A DNA stretch of 64,000 nucleotides from Tabrizicola flagellatus (GCF_008271465.1 NZ_VMDU01000014.1:1-64000), one strand, 5' to 3'. Counted from the first letter of the stretch, positions 50,808 to 61,179 are shown. Numbers and translations are program-made. Notes: a model not told the origin generated them from the letters alone.

Positions 50808-51836
50808 TCAGCCGCGCGGGTTGATGAGGCGGCCGATCAGGCCGGCGGTGCGGACGAGGCCCAGGGGCCGGCCGTTTTCCGTCACCACCAGTTCCGCCGC
50901 CCCCTGGCTCATCAGCTCCATGATGTCCTTTACCGGCGTCTCGGCCGGCAGTTCGCGGGCCGTGGCCGAGGTCATCCCCGGCTCCATCACGTCGCGCGCG
51001 GTCAGGACGCCCAGCGGGTTCATGTGGGCCACGAAGTCGGCGACGTAATCCGAAACCGGATTGGCGATGATCTCGCGCGCGGTGCCGCATTGCACGATAC
51101 GCCCGCCCTCCATCAGCGCGATGCGGTTGCCGATCTTGAACGCCTCGTCAAGGTCGTGGCTGACGAAGACGATGGTGCGCTTCAGCTTCTTCTGCAGGTC
51201 CAGAAGCTCGTCCTGCAACTTCGAGCGGATCAGCGGGTCGAGGGCCGAGAAGGGCTCGTCCATCAGGAGGATCGGGGCCTCGGTCACGAAGGCGCGGGCG
51301 AGGCCCACGCGCTGCTGCATGCCCCCGGAAAGGTCGCCGACCTTGCGCTCGGCCCATTGCGAGAGGTTCACCAGTTCCAGCTGCGCATCCACCCGGGGGC
51401 GGCGCTGGGCGGGAGGGATGCCGGCAAGCTCCAGCCCCAGGCCCACGTTTTCGCGCACCGTGCGCCAGGGCAGGAGGCCGAACTGCTGGAACACCATGGC
51501 GACCCGGGTCGCGCGCAGCCGGCGCAGGGTGGCGGGGTCGGCCTTCGTCACCGAGACCATGCGGTCGCCGTCGAGGATGCGCACCTCGCCCCGCACCACC
51601 GGGTTCAGCGCGTTCACCCCGCGCAGAAGCGTGGACTTGCCCGAGCCGGAGAGGCCCATGAGCACCAGGATCTCGCCCTCGGCGACCGAGAGCGTGCAGT
51701 CGTGCACGCCCAGCACCTGCCCGGTGGCCTCTTGCACCTCGGCCCGGGACTTGCCCTGGTCCATCAGGGGCAGGGCGGCTTCCGGTCGGTCGCCGAAGAC
51801 GATGGAGACACGGTCGAATTCGACGGCATTGGTCAT
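50808..51836 (-). CDS. choV: Choline/betaine ABC transporter, ATP-binding subunit
   Basis: 342 residues. Walker A GLSGSGKSTLL near residue 60, Q-loop VAMVFQQFGLLPWRTV, signature DLSGGMQQRVGLARAF, Walker B ILLMDEPFSALDPLIRSKLQDELLDLQ in the proline-uptake wording, and SHDLDEAFKIGNRIALM. The C-terminal part (PVKDIMELMSQGAAELVVTENGRPLGLV) is a CBS-type regulatory domain as in ProV/OpuAA. Member of the choXWV operon for choline uptake; its start overlaps the choW stop (ATGA). Confidence 0.93.
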   Translation of the reverse strand: MTNAVEFDRVSIVFGDRPEAALPLMDQGKSRAEVQEATGQVLGVHDCTLSVAEGEILVLMGLSGSGKSTLLRGVNALNPVVRGEVRILDGDRMVSVTKADPATLRRLRATRVAMVFQQFGLLPWRTVRENVGLGLELAGIPPAQRRPRVDAQLELVNLSQWAERKVGDLSGGMQQRVGLARAFVTEAPILLMDEPFSALDPLIRSKLQDELLDLQKKLKRTIVFVSHDLDEAFKIGNRIALMEGGRIVQCGTAREIIANPVSDYVADFVAHMNPLGVLTARDVMEPGMTSATARELPAETPVKDIMELMSQGAAELVVTENGRPLGLVRTAGLIGRLINPRG

Positions 51837-52684
51837 TTGCGCGTCACCCTCAGCATGCGGTCCAGCATGATCGCCACCACGACGATCACCATGCCCGATT
51901 CGAAGCCGAGCGCGGAGTTGTTCTGGCCAAGCGCCCGCACCACCGGGATGCCGAGGCCGTTCGCCCCCACCATGGCGGCGATCACCACCATCGACAGCGA
52001 CAGCATGATGGTCTGGGTGAGGCCGGCCATGATCTGCGGCATGGCATAGGGCAGTTCCACCTTCCACAGCTTCTGCCGGGGCGTGGCGCCGAAGGCGGTC
52101 GCGGCTTCGATCAGCGCCTGGGGCGTGGCCGAGATGCCGAGATAGGTCAGCCGGATCGGGGCGGGCACGACGAAGATCACCGTGGCGAGGAGGCCCGGCA
52201 CCATGCCGAGGCCGAAGAACACCACGGCCGGGATCAGATAGACGAAGGTCGGCAGCGTCTGCATCAGATCGAGGATCGGCGACATTGCGGCGTAAAGCCG
52301 GGGCCGGTGCGCGGCGGCTATGCCGATGGGCACGCCGACGGCCATGCAGATCAGGCAGGAATAGAACAGCAGGACCAGGCTTTCGGTCGTGGCCTTCCAG
52401 TAGCCCTGGTTCAGGATGAAGAGGAAGCCCAGAAGGACCAGGAGGCAGATCTTCCAGGACCGTTGCAGCACCCAGGTCAGCGCGACGAAGAGCGCCACCA
52501 CGACCAGCGGATGCGGCCACTGGATCAGGGAGAGGGTGGCATCGATGAGCCAGCCGAAGGCCTCGCTGATCCCGTCGAAGAAGGGCCGGGCGTTGGCCTT
52601 CAGCCAGTCCACCGCCTGTTTCGCGGCCCAGCCGACCGGAATTTTCTCGAACAGCCACGGAAACGTGGTTTGCAGCCAGTCCAA
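51833..52684 (-). CDS. choW: Choline/betaine ABC transporter, permease subunit
   Basis: 283 residues. OpuAB/ProW-type permease with the EAA-type loop (ATPQALIEAATAFGATPRQKLWKVELPYAMPQIMAGL) that contacts ChoV. About six membrane helices. The start is TTG at 52684, giving MDWLQTTFPWLFEK, which fits the family even though a TTG is unusual. Coupled to choV (ATGA). Confidence 0.92.
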   Translation of the reverse strand: MDWLQTTFPWLFEKIPVGWAAKQAVDWLKANARPFFDGISEAFGWLIDATLSLIQWPHPLVVVALFVALTWVLQRSWKICLLVLLGFLFILNQGYWKATTESLVLLFYSCLICMAVGVPIGIAAAHRPRLYAAMSPILDLMQTLPTFVYLIPAVVFFGLGMVPGLLATVIFVVPAPIRLTYLGISATPQALIEAATAFGATPRQKLWKVELPYAMPQIMAGLTQTIMLSLSMVVIAAMVGANGLGIPVVRALGQNNSALGFESGMVIVVVAIMLDRMLRVTRK

Positions 52685-52758
52685 ATCCGTCCCCCCCGAT
52701 CAGCCGGCCCGAAACGGGCGGCCGGGTTGGTCCCCGGCCTGCCCGCCCTGTCAGTGCC

Positions 52759-53688
52759 TTATTGCAGCGCGGCCGCCACCGCGGCCTTGGCGTCGCCGCC
52801 GTCCCTGGTGGTCACGCCGTCGAGCCAGGCTTCCCAGGTGGCCGGGTTGGCCGCGAGCCAGGCCTTGGCGGCCTCGCGCGGATCGGTGCCGTCGTTCAGG
52901 ATCGCGCCCATGATCTCGTTTTCCATCTGGAGCGAAAAGACGAGATTCTGCAGGAACTTGCCGGTATTCGGGCATTCCTGGACATAGCCCTTGCGGGTGT
53001 TGGTCGCCACGATCGCGCCGCCGAAGTTCGGTCCGAAGACCTCGTCGCCGCCCGAAAGGTAGGTCAGCTTGAAGTTCGAGTTCATCGGATGCGGTTCCCA
53101 GCCGAGGAAGACGATGGGCTGGCCGGCCGAGGTCTTGCGTTCCACCTCGGCCAGCATCCCCTGTTCGCTGCTTTCCACCAGTTCGAACTTGCCCAGGCCG
53201 AACTGGTCGGCGGCGATCATGTCGAGGATCAGCCGGTTGCCGTCATTCCCGGCCTCGATGCCGTAGATCTTGTTTTCCAGCGCCTCGGCATGGTCCTTGA
53301 TGTTGCCGAAATCGCTGATCCCCAGCGCCGCGCCGGCCTCGTTGGTGGCAAGCGTATACTTCGCGCCCTCGAGGTTGGTGCGGACCGTCTCGACCGTGCC
53401 GGCCTCGCGGTAGGAGGCGATGTCGCCCTCCATCGTCGGCATCCAGTTGCCGAGAAACACGTCAACGTCGCCTTCGGCAAGGCCCGCGTAGGTGACAGGG
53501 ACCGAGAGAATGTTGGTCTCGGTCTCGTAGCCCAGGGCTTCGAGGACGAGCGTCGTGGCCGCCGTGGTGGCGGTGATGTCGGTCCAGCCGACATCGGAGA
53601 AGACGATCTTGTCGCAGCCCTCGGCAAAGGCGCTGCCGGCCAGCGCGAAGGTCACGGCACTGGTCAGGAGGGTGGAACGTATGGACAT
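52759..53688 (-). CDS. choX: Choline-binding periplasmic protein
   Basis: 309 residues from the ATG at 53688. Signal peptide (STLLTSAVTFALAGSAFA) then an OpuAC-type binding fold: CDKIVFSDVGWTDITATTAATTLVLEALGYET, DVDVFLGNWMPTMEGDIA, and IVFLGWEPHPMNSNFKLTYLSGGDEVFGPNFGGAIVAT. The Trp residues in NWMP and GWEPHPMN should form the aromatic box for the quaternary amine. First gene of choXWV. Divergent from betI, with the BetI-type palindrome between them. Confidence 0.93.
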   Translation of the reverse strand: MSIRSTLLTSAVTFALAGSAFAEGCDKIVFSDVGWTDITATTAATTLVLEALGYETETNILSVPVTYAGLAEGDVDVFLGNWMPTMEGDIASYREAGTVETVRTNLEGAKYTLATNEAGAALGISDFGNIKDHAEALENKIYGIEAGNDGNRLILDMIAADQFGLGKFELVESSEQGMLAEVERKTSAGQPIVFLGWEPHPMNSNFKLTYLSGGDEVFGPNFGGAIVATNTRKGYVQECPNTGKFLQNLVFSLQMENEIMGAILNDGTDPREAAKAWLAANPATWEAWLDGVTTRDGGDAKAAVAAALQ

Positions 53689-53714
53689 GGATACTCCCCG
53701 CGGTGTTTTTGTTG

Positions 53715-53728
53715 ATTGACGAGTCAAT
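53715..53728. promoter_or_regulatory. BetI-type operator between choX and betI
   Basis: ATTGACGAGTCAAT is a perfect 14-base dyad (6-base arms, 2-base centre) in the 90-base gap between the divergent choX and betI starts. The position suits repression of both sides by BetI, released by choline. Confidence 0.75.
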
Positions 53729-53778
53729 AAACTTCGCCCTTATTCGGTTTGGCAAGCATTTTCTGGGGCCAGACCGTC

Positions 53779-54363
53779 ATGCCGAAGCTTGGAATGGAGC
53801 CTATCCGCAAGGAAGCGCTGGTGAAAGCCACCATTGTCGAGATCGGCAGGGTGGGATCGCTGGACGTGACCGTCAGCCAGATCGCCCGGCGGGCGGGGAT
53901 GTCGAGCGCGCTGGCGCATCATTACTTCGGGTCGAAGGAAGAGATGTTCCTCGCCGCGATGCGCCACATCCTGACGCTTTACGGGGCCGAGGTGCGGGGC
54001 GCGCTGGCCGCGGCAGAGGGGCCGGAGGGGCGGATCCGGGCGATCCTGCGGGCCAGTTTCAGCCCCGGCAACTTCCGGCGCGAGGCGGTGGGGGCCTGGC
54101 TGAACTTCTGGGTCCTGGCGCAGACGGTGCCCGAGGCCAAACGGTTGCTCGCGGTCTATCAGGGGCGGCTGCGGTCGAACCTGGTGGCGGCGCTGCGGCC
54201 GCTGGCGGGGGACCGGGCCGGGGGAATCGCCGAATCGCTCGGGGCGATGATCGACGGGCTCTACCTGCGCGAGGTGCTGAAGTCGGGCCCGCCGGACGGC
54301 GCGGCAGCGGTGGAGCTGGCGCTGCGCCATCTTGAGGCGGAACTGGTGCGGGGGGCGGTCTGA
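53779..54363 (+). CDS. betI: Choline-responsive repressor BetI
   Basis: 194 residues from the ATG at 53779, which gives the family start [19 protein letters not shown]. TetR-type helix-turn-helix follows: [36 protein letters not shown]. The ligand domain has the BetI wording [17 protein letters not shown]. It represses betaine synthesis and choline import genes in the absence of choline. Its stop overlaps the betA start by one base (TGATG). Divergent from choXWV. Confidence 0.93.
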   Translation: MPKLGMEPIRKEALVKATIVEIGRVGSLDVTVSQIARRAGMSSALAHHYFGSKEEMFLAAMRHILTLYGAEVRGALAAAEGPEGRIRAILRASFSPGNFRREAVGAWLNFWVLAQTVPEAKRLLAVYQGRLRSNLVAALRPLAGDRAGGIAESLGAMIDGLYLREVLKSGPPDGAAAVELALRHLEAELVRGAV

Positions 54364-56012
54364 TGCACGCGGATTATGTGATCGTCGGCGCGGGCTCGGC
54401 CGGTTGCGCCATGGCCTACCGGCTGGCCGAGGCGGGGCGGCGGGTCACGGTGATCGAACATGGCGGATCGGATGCCGGGCCGTTCATCCAGATGCCCGGC
54501 GCGCTGAGCTATCCGATGAACATGGGCATCTACGACTGGGGTTTTGCCACCGAGCCCGAGCGGCATCTGGGCGGAAGGGTGCTGGCGACGCCGCGCGGCA
54601 AGGTGATCGGCGGGTCGTCGAGCATCAACGGGATGGTCTATGTCCGGGGTCACGCCAAGGACTTCGACACCTGGGCCGAGATGGGGGCGGACGGCTGGGC
54701 CTATGCCGATGTGCTGCCCTATTTCAAGCGGATGGAGCAGTCGCACGGCGGGTCGGGGCCGGAGTTCCGGGGCACCGACGGCCCGCTGCATGTCACGCGC
54801 GGGAGCCGCGAAAATCCGCTGTTCGATGCCTTCATCGAGGCGGGGCGGCAGGCGGGCTATCCGGTCACGCAGGATTACAACGGCCGGCAGCAGGAAGGCT
54901 TCGGCCCCTTCGAGGCGACGATCCACAAGGGGCGGCGCTGGTCGGCGGCGAATGCCTATCTGAAGCCCGCGCTGAAGGGCGGGAACGTGCAGGTCGTGCG
55001 GGGCTTTGCCCGGCGCGTGGTGATGGAGGGCAAGCGCGCCGTGGGGGTGGAGATCGACACCCGCGCCGGACGGCAGGTGATCCGGGCGGGGCGCGAAGTC
55101 ATCATCGCGGCGTCCTCGATCAACTCGCCCAAGCTTCTGATGCTGTCGGGGATCGGGCCTGCGGCGCATCTGAAGGAGCACGGGATCGAGGTCGTCGCGG
55201 ACCGGCCGGGAGTGGGGGCGAACCTGCAGGACCACCTGGAAATCTACATGCAGTTCGCGGCGAGCCAGCCGATAACCCTTTACAAATACTGGAATCTCTG
55301 GGGCAAGGCCTGGGTCGGCGCGCAATGGCTCTTGACGCGCAAGGGCCCGGGCGCCTCGAACCAGTTCGAGGCCTGCGCCTTCATCCGATCGAAGGCCGGC
55401 GTGGAATATCCCGACATCCAGTATCACTTCCTGCCCATCGCCGTGCGCTATGACGGCAAGGCGGTGGCCGAGGGGCACGGCTTCCAGGCCCATGTCGGGC
55501 CGATGCGGTCGAAGTCGCGCGGGTCGGTTACCTTGCGGTCGGGCAACCCCACGGACGCGCCGGTGATCCGGTTCAACTACATGTCCGAACCCTCGGACTG
55601 GGAGGATTTCCGCACCTGCATCCGCCTGACGCGCGAGATCTTCGGGCAGGAGGCGTTCAAGCCCTATCTGAAGGCAGAGTTGCAGCCGGGGCCGAAGGTG
55701 CAGACCGACACCGAACTGGACGATTTCCTGCGCGAACATGTCGAAAGCGCCTATCACCCCTGCGGCACCTGCCGGATGGGGCGGGCCTCGGACCCGATGG
55801 CGGTGGTCGATCCTGAGTGCCGGGTGATCGGGGTGGAGGGGCTGCGCGTGGCCGATTCGTCGATCTTCCCGCAAATCACCAACGGCAATCTCAACGCCCC
55901 TTCGATCATGACCGGCGAGAAGGCGGCCGATCACATCCTGGGACGCGCGCCCTTGCCGGCCTCGAACCTGGAGCCCTGGATCAACCCGAACTGGCGCGTT
56001 TCGCAGCGCTGA
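54363..56012 (+). CDS. betA: Choline dehydrogenase
   Basis: 549 residues. GMC oxidoreductase: FAD motif [22 protein letters not shown] at the start, [21 protein letters not shown] (GMC signature 1), [18 protein letters not shown] (signature 2), and the active-site region [13 protein letters not shown] with the catalytic His, then [19 protein letters not shown]. It oxidises choline to betaine aldehyde. No betB is next to it; the aldehyde step must be encoded elsewhere. Coupled to betI. Confidence 0.95.
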   Translation: MHADYVIVGAGSAGCAMAYRLAEAGRRVTVIEHGGSDAGPFIQMPGALSYPMNMGIYDWGFATEPERHLGGRVLATPRGKVIGGSSSINGMVYVRGHAKDFDTWAEMGADGWAYADVLPYFKRMEQSHGGSGPEFRGTDGPLHVTRGSRENPLFDAFIEAGRQAGYPVTQDYNGRQQEGFGPFEATIHKGRRWSAANAYLKPALKGGNVQVVRGFARRVVMEGKRAVGVEIDTRAGRQVIRAGREVIIAASSINSPKLLMLSGIGPAAHLKEHGIEVVADRPGVGANLQDHLEIYMQFAASQPITLYKYWNLWGKAWVGAQWLLTRKGPGASNQFEACAFIRSKAGVEYPDIQYHFLPIAVRYDGKAVAEGHGFQAHVGPMRSKSRGSVTLRSGNPTDAPVIRFNYMSEPSDWEDFRTCIRLTREIFGQEAFKPYLKAELQPGPKVQTDTELDDFLREHVESAYHPCGTCRMGRASDPMAVVDPECRVIGVEGLRVADSSIFPQITNGNLNAPSIMTGEKAADHILGRAPLPASNLEPWINPNWRVSQR

Positions 56013-56083
56013 CTTGATCCGGGTCAAGGCAGGACCCGGAGCAGGGCGCCAGAGTGGCACGGACAGTCAAGAAGGAGACCGGC

Positions 56084-56320
56084 ATGTCGAACACCCCGCA
56101 CACGCTGCAAGAGGAATTTCCGGGCGAGGCGGCGAAGATCAGCGCGCTGAAGGTATCGGATCCGCATTTCGCCAGGCTGCTGACCGACTACGACAGCGTG
56201 AACGACAAGGTGCATCGCTCCGAGACGCGGCTGGATCTTCTGACCGAGGAAGAGGAAGAGCATCTGCGCAAGCAGCGGTCGCGGCTGAAGGACCAGATCG
56301 CGGCGGCCTTGCGCAAGTAG
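56084..56320 (+). CDS. YdcH-like small protein (DUF465)
   Basis: 78 residues from the ATG at 56084, preceded by GAAGGAGA. DUF465 coiled-coil type: FPGEAAKISALKVSDPHFARLLTDYDSVNDKVHRSETRLDLLTEEEEEHLRKQRSRLKDQIAAALRK, with the typical acidic-basic heptads. Function unknown; such small proteins are very common in proteobacteria. A family 1 palindrome starts four bases after the stop. Confidence 0.85.
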   Translation: MSNTPHTLQEEFPGEAAKISALKVSDPHFARLLTDYDSVNDKVHRSETRLDLLTEEEEEHLRKQRSRLKDQIAAALRK

Positions 56321-56323
56321 GCC

Positions 56324-56389
56324 GCTCGTCGTGCGCCTTCGGCTTCTCCTCGCGCTGGACACCGAGGAGGACCGAAGGGAACGACGAGG
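56324..56389. repeat. Intergenic palindrome, family 1, copy 5
   Basis: Arms GCTCGTCGTGCGCCTTCGGC..CTCCTCG and CGAGGAG..CGAAGGGAACGACGAG. It ends three bases before the end of the convergent pccR gene. Confidence 0.6.
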
Positions 56390-56391
56390 GG

Positions 56392-57786
56392 TCAGCCGAT
56401 CTCGTAAGGCAGCACGTCGCGGGCGTTGGGGTTGATCTTCAACCGCCCTTCCAGCGGCGGGACGCTGCGCTGGTGGCAGTTCACCCTTTCGCAGATGCGG
56501 CAGGAAATGCCGATGGGCTCGAACCGGCCTTTCAGGTCGAGCCCGTCGGAATAGACGAGTTGCGGGGCGTGCTGCACCTCGCACCCCAGCCCGATGGCAT
56601 AGCGGCGGACCGGGGCGAGGAAGGCTCCGGCCGGTTTCGACACGTCTCGGGCAAGGCAGAGGTAGCGCACGCCGTCCGGGGTCTCGGCAAGCTGGCGAAG
56701 GAATTGTCCCGGCGTTTCAAAGGCCTGGTGGACGTTCCACAAGGGGCAGGCGCCGCCGAACCGGGCGAATTGCAGCCGGGTCGAGGAGTGGCGTTTCGTG
56801 ATCGTGCCGGCCTGATCGACGCGGACGAAGAAGAAGGGGATGCCCTTGGCGCCGGGGCGTTGCATCGTGGATAGCCGGTGGCCGACCTGTTCGATCGAGG
56901 CGCCGAAGATGTCGGCCAGCCGTTCGAGGTCGTGGCGCACCTCCTGCGCGGCGGTGAGGAAGGCGCGGTAGGGCAGGAGCGCGGCCCCGGCGAAATAGTT
57001 CGCAAGGCCGATCTTGGCGATGTCGCGCGCCTCGGGCGTGGAAAACCGGGCGAGGTCGAGGGTGGCCTCCAGAAGGTCGTTCTGGGTGAGAAGGGCCACC
57101 TGGTGCAGCAGCTGGAAGCGTTGCGAGGGGCCGGAGGCGCGGGCCGAGATGTCGAGCCGTTTCGCCTGGGGGTCGTAGTGGCGCAGGGGCGCGGTGCTGG
57201 AATAGTGCAGGCTGATCCCGGCGCGTTTCAGCAGGTCCTGCGCCAGCGTTTCGATGGGCTTGCCGGCGGTGGCCGAGGTCGCGAAATGCTCGGCCGCGCG
57301 GTCGATGGCGTCGAGGTAGTTGTCGCAGTAGTGGAAGAAATCGCGCACCTCTTCCCAGGCCGAGGGGCGGAGGTCGGCGTCCTCGCGCCCCAGCGCCTCG
57401 TCGAGAGAGGCGAGGCGTTCGTGGGTCTGGCGATAGGCGCGGTGGAGGTCGAGGAAGGCACGCGCAAGGGCCGGGGCGTTCGAGGCGGCAAGGCGGAGGT
57501 CGGCGAGCGGCGGGCTGGCGGTGGTGAACACCGGGTCGGCCAGCGCCTCGCGCATGTCGGTGACGAGGCGTTCGCTTTCGCCGACGGTGAGTTCGGTCAC
57601 GTCGAGGCCGAATTCCTGCGCCAGCGCCAGCACGACCGCCGCCGAGACGGGGCGGTGGTTGTTCTCCATCTGGTTGAGGTAGGGCAGCGAGACGTTCAGC
57701 TTGTCGGCGAAGGCCTTCTGGGTCAGGCCCAGCCGCCCGCGGATCTCGCGCAGTTTGACGCCGGCGTAGAGCTTCTGTGTGGGCAT
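56392..57786 (-). CDS. pccR: Short-chain fatty acyl-CoA regulator PccR (ScfR family)
   Basis: 464 residues from the ATG at 57786. N-terminal XRE helix-turn-helix ([37 protein letters not shown]), a middle IrrE/DUF955-like helical part ([42 protein letters not shown]), and a C-terminal DUF2083 part with Cys residues ([28 protein letters not shown]) that may bind a ligand or metal. From memory, PccR of Rhodobacter sphaeroides controls propionyl-CoA carboxylase. Two TTTGCAAA boxes lie 11-38 bases upstream of its own start, implying autoregulation. Confidence 0.9.
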   Translation of the reverse strand: MPTQKLYAGVKLREIRGRLGLTQKAFADKLNVSLPYLNQMENNHRPVSAAVVLALAQEFGLDVTELTVGESERLVTDMREALADPVFTTASPPLADLRLAASNAPALARAFLDLHRAYRQTHERLASLDEALGREDADLRPSAWEEVRDFFHYCDNYLDAIDRAAEHFATSATAGKPIETLAQDLLKRAGISLHYSSTAPLRHYDPQAKRLDISARASGPSQRFQLLHQVALLTQNDLLEATLDLARFSTPEARDIAKIGLANYFAGAALLPYRAFLTAAQEVRHDLERLADIFGASIEQVGHRLSTMQRPGAKGIPFFFVRVDQAGTITKRHSSTRLQFARFGGACPLWNVHQAFETPGQFLRQLAETPDGVRYLCLARDVSKPAGAFLAPVRRYAIGLGCEVQHAPQLVYSDGLDLKGRFEPIGISCRICERVNCHQRSVPPLEGRLKINPNARDVLPYEIG

Positions 57787-57796
57787 CGGGGACCTC

Positions 57797-57824
57797 TTTG
57801 CAAAGCTATGCGGCGCTTTGCAAA
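57797..57824 (-). promoter_or_regulatory. Two TTTGCAAA boxes upstream of pccR
   Basis: TTTGCAAA at 57797-57804 and 57817-57824, each extended to CTTTGCAAAG, with centres 20 bases apart (two helical turns). They lie in the 55-base gap before the pccR start and match the palindrome used at pccB. Confidence 0.85.
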
Positions 57825-57841
57825 GGTGCGTCAAGCGGAAG

Positions 57842-59050
57842 TCAGGCGGCGCCGATCTGCTGCGCGCGGCGCATGACGAAGAAGATGGCCACGACCGAGG
57901 CCACGGAGGAGGCGAGCATCAGGAGGATCAGCGGCATCTCGGTGGAGCCGGGGCCGAGGAGGATACCCGCAACGGCGGCAAGGGCCGCCCCGCCGCCGAT
58001 CAGGATGGCTCCACCCAGGCCCGAGGCGGTGCCGGCGAGGTCGGGGCGGACCGAGAGCATCCCGGCGTTGGCGTTCGGCAGGCAGATGCCGTTGCCGAGG
58101 CCCATGAAGATGGTGAGGCCGAAGAAGGTGGTCGGGCCGGAGAGGCCGGCAAGGGTGAGGAGGGCAAGGAGGGCGAGGCCTGCGGAGGTGACGAGGCAGC
58201 CCAGAAGGATCATCCGGTTCATGCCGATGCGGACGGAATAGCGCCCGGCGAGGAAGTTGCCCGCTGCATAGCCGATGGCGGTCAGGGCGAACAGCGCCCC
58301 GACATGGGTGGAGGAGAGGCCGTAGACCTTGTCGCCGACGTAAGGCGCGCCGCCGAGGTAGGCGAAGAAACAGCCCGAGGCGAAGGCGGCCGAAAGGGTG
58401 TAGCCCCAGAACCTGCGCGAGGCGAAGAGGGCGGGATAGCTGCGGACCTGGTCCATCAGGCTGACGCGGCGGAGGGTGGCGGTCTCGCCCAGGTCGGCCC
58501 AGACGAGGGCGAGCGTGGCGAGCCCGAGGATCAGGAGAAGGGCGAAGTTCGCCTGCCAGCCGTAGAGGTCGTCGAGGACGCCGCCGATGACCGGGCCTAT
58601 CATGGGCACCAGGCTCATCCCCATGGTGACGTAGCCGATCATGCTGGCCGCGCGTTCGTCGGCCACCATGTCGCGGACCACGGCGCGCGACAGGACCATG
58701 CCGGCGGCGATGACGGCCTGGGCCATGCGGAAGATCAGGAACCAGGTGGCGGTGGGGGCAAGAAGCGTGCCGATCGTGGCCAGCAGGAACAGGACCAGCG
58801 ACCATATCAGCACGGCGCGACGGCCGTAGCGGTCGGAGATCGGGCCGATGACGATCTGGAGGAGCGCGGAGAGGAGGAGGTAGAGCGCGACCGACTGCTG
58901 CATCACGCCATAGGGGACGCCGTAATAGGTCGCCATTCCGGGGAGCGAGGGCAGGAAGATGTTCATCGTCAGCGCCGAGAGCCCGGCGATCAGGATCAGC
59001 GTGACGATCTTCGGAGGCGTCGTCCGGTCCAGGAACACGGGATCTTGCAT
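57842..59050 (-). CDS. MFS drug-resistance transporter, Bcr/CflA type
   Basis: 402 residues from the ATG at 59050 (the GTG at 59056 is an alternative). Twelve membrane helices; the loop 2-3 motif [18 protein letters not shown] and the drug-exporter motif [14 protein letters not shown] fit the Bcr/CflA subfamily, which exports bicyclomycin, chloramphenicol or similar. Start text [23 protein letters not shown] is typical. Its stop lies 18 bases from the nearest PccR box. The substrate is not predictable. Confidence 0.88.
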   Translation of the reverse strand: MQDPVFLDRTTPPKIVTLILIAGLSALTMNIFLPSLPGMATYYGVPYGVMQQSVALYLLLSALLQIVIGPISDRYGRRAVLIWSLVLFLLATIGTLLAPTATWFLIFRMAQAVIAAGMVLSRAVVRDMVADERAASMIGYVTMGMSLVPMIGPVIGGVLDDLYGWQANFALLLILGLATLALVWADLGETATLRRVSLMDQVRSYPALFASRRFWGYTLSAAFASGCFFAYLGGAPYVGDKVYGLSSTHVGALFALTAIGYAAGNFLAGRYSVRIGMNRMILLGCLVTSAGLALLALLTLAGLSGPTTFFGLTIFMGLGNGICLPNANAGMLSVRPDLAGTASGLGGAILIGGGAALAAVAGILLGPGSTEMPLILLMLASSVASVVAIFFVMRRAQQIGAA

Positions 59051-59110
59051 CGCCACAGGGCTAAGCCAGTCGGCCGGGAATGTCCACCGGGCCGGGTTGA
59101 CGGGCCGGGG

Positions 59111-59461
59111 TCACGCCCATTTGTGGAAGATGAAGAAGGCCCCCAGCGCAATGAACGCGAAGCCGAGGACATGGTTCCACATCAGCGGCTCCTTCAGGTA
59201 GAGGACGGAGAAGGCGGCGAAGACGGTCAGGGTGATGACCTCCTGGATCGTCTTGAGCTGGGCAGCGTTGAAATAGCCATAGCCGATGCGGTTGGCCGGA
59301 ACCTGCAGCACATACTCGAAGAAGGCGATCCCCCAGGAGACCAGGATCACCGTGATCAGGGCGCTTTCCTTGAATTTCAGGTGTCCGTACCAGGCAAAGG
59401 TCATGAAGATGTTGGAGGCCAGCAGCAGGCCTATGGTGATGACGGGGATGGGCAGGGTCAT
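59111..59461 (-). CDS. DMT superfamily small membrane protein (DUF486)
   Basis: 116 residues, four membrane helices. DUF486 wording: [63 protein letters not shown]. Probably a small drug/metabolite transporter relative. Transcribed away from pccB; the intervening 183 bases hold the PccR boxes. Confidence 0.85.
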   Translation of the reverse strand: MTLPIPVITIGLLLASNIFMTFAWYGHLKFKESALITVILVSWGIAFFEYVLQVPANRIGYGYFNAAQLKTIQEVITLTVFAAFSVLYLKEPLMWNHVLGFAFIALGAFFIFHKWA

Positions 59462-59520
59462 GGGGTCCTCGGGGGTCTTGTCCGCAGGGGCATAGCGCGG
59501 TCTGACGGCAGGTCCAATGC

Positions 59521-59568
59521 TTTGCAGATTTGCGATTTGATGTGCTGTCTTTCAAATATGTTTGCAAA
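59521..59568 (+). promoter_or_regulatory. PccR-type boxes upstream of pccB
   Basis: CTTTCAAA-TATG-TTTGCAAA at 59549-59568 fits an 8-4-8 arrangement of TTTGCAAA half sites with two mismatches. Upstream, TTTGCAGA at 59521-59528 followed directly by TTTGCGAT adds degenerate copies. This is the gap before pccB. Confidence 0.75.
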
Positions 59569-59644
59569 TTTTCTCATTCATGCTTCTCGCACCTGCTGCC
59601 TTACCCTAGATTGCGCCAAGCCATCAGCCGTGGGGGAGCGCGCG

Positions 59645-61177
59645 ATGAAGGACATCCTGGAAGAGCTTGAGGCCCGTCGCGCGGCGGCGCGGGCCGGAGG
59701 CGGCGAACGCCGCGTGCAGGCGCAGCACGCCAAGGGCAAGCTGACCGCGCGCGAGCGGATCGAGCTGCTGCTCGACGAGGGATCGTTCGAGGAGTTCGAC
59801 ATGTTCGTCGCGCACCGCTGCACCGACTTCGGCATGGAGAAGGACCGCCCCGCGGGCGACGGCGTGGTGACGGGCTGGGGCACGATCAACGGCCGGCAGG
59901 TCTATGTCTTTTCCCAGGATTTTACGGTCATGGGCGGGTCGGTCAGCGAGACCCACGGCGCGAAGATCTGCAAGATCATGGACATGGCGATGCAGAACGG
60001 CGCGCCGGTCATCGGGATCAACGATTCCGGCGGCGCGCGGATCCAGGAGGGGGTCGCGAGCCTCGCCGCCTATGGCGAGGTGTTCCAGCGCAACATCGAG
60101 GCTTCGGGCGTGGTGCCGCAGATCAGCCTCATCATGGGCCCCTGCGCGGGCGGCGCGGTCTATTCCCCGGCGATGACCGACTTCATCTTCATGGTGAAGG
60201 ATTCGTCCTACATGTTCGTCACCGGCCCAGACGTGGTGAAGACGGTCACGAACGAGGTGGTCACGGCCGAGGAACTGGGTGGGGCCTCGACCCACACCCG
60301 CAAGTCCTCGGTCGCCGATGGGGCGTTCGAGAACGATGTCGAGGCGCTGGCCGAGATTCGGCGGCTGTTCGACTTCCTGCCCTTGAACAACCGGCAGAAG
60401 GCGCCGGTGCGGCCCTTCTTCGACGACCCCGCGCGCATCGAGCCCAGCCTCGACACGCTGGTCCCCGACAACCCGAACCAGCCCTACGACATGAATGAAC
60501 TTATCCTGAAGGTCGCCGACGAGGGCGATTTCTTCGAGATCCAGAAGGACTTTGCCGCCAACATCATCATCGGCTTCATCCGGCTGGAGGGCCAGACGGT
60601 GGGCGTGGTGGCGAACCAGCCGATGGTGCTGGCCGGCTGCCTGGACATCGACGCCAGCCGCAAGGCCGCGCGCTTCGTGCGGTTCTGCGATGCCTTCGAG
60701 ATCCCGATCCTGACCTTTGTCGACGTGCCGGGCTTCCTGCCGGGGACGGGGCAGGAATACGGAGGCGTCATCAAGCACGGGGCGAAGCTTCTGTTCGCCT
60801 ATGGCGAGGCAACCGTGCCCAAGGTCACGGTGCTGACCCGCAAGACCTATGGCGGGGCCTATGTGGTCATGGCCTCCAAGCACCTGAAGGCCGACTTCAA
60901 CTATGCCTGGCCCACGGCCGAGGTGGCGGTGATGGGGGCCAAGGGTGCAGTCGAGATCCTCTATCGGTCCGAACTGGGCGAGCCGGAGAAGATCGCCGCC
61001 CGGGTCAAGGACTACGAGGACCGCTTCGCCAACCCCTTCGTCGCGGCCGAAAAGGGCTTCATCGACGAGGTCATCATGCCCCACTCCACCCGCCGCCGGG
61101 TGGCCCGGGCCTTCGCGGCGCTGCGCGGGAAGAAGGCGCTGATGCCCTGGAAGAAGCACGACAACATCCCGCTGTGA
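59645..61177 (+). CDS. pccB: Propionyl-CoA carboxylase, beta subunit
   Basis: 510 residues from the ATG at 59645. Carboxyltransferase: [21 protein letters not shown], then [40 protein letters not shown] and [29 protein letters not shown] in the N-half; the C-half has [29 protein letters not shown] and [23 protein letters not shown]. It transfers carboxyl from biotin to propionyl-CoA, feeding the methylmalonyl-CoA route. Its partner pccA begins about 2 kb downstream. The stop overlaps the next gene (GTGA). Confidence 0.96.
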   Translation: MKDILEELEARRAAARAGGGERRVQAQHAKGKLTARERIELLLDEGSFEEFDMFVAHRCTDFGMEKDRPAGDGVVTGWGTINGRQVYVFSQDFTVMGGSVSETHGAKICKIMDMAMQNGAPVIGINDSGGARIQEGVASLAAYGEVFQRNIEASGVVPQISLIMGPCAGGAVYSPAMTDFIFMVKDSSYMFVTGPDVVKTVTNEVVTAEELGGASTHTRKSSVADGAFENDVEALAEIRRLFDFLPLNNRQKAPVRPFFDDPARIEPSLDTLVPDNPNQPYDMNELILKVADEGDFFEIQKDFAANIIIGFIRLEGQTVGVVANQPMVLAGCLDIDASRKAARFVRFCDAFEIPILTFVDVPGFLPGTGQEYGGVIKHGAKLLFAYGEATVPKVTVLTRKTYGGAYVVMASKHLKADFNYAWPTAEVAVMGAKGAVEILYRSELGEPEKIAARVKDYEDRFANPFVAAEKGFIDEVIMPHSTRRRVARAFAALRGKKALMPWKKHDNIPL

Positions 61178-61179
61178 CG

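Noticed and set aside
57779-59644. A long N-terminal extension of the pccB frame
   Set aside because: The upstream part is antisense to the MFS and DUF486 genes. PccB proteins start at [12 protein letters not shown].
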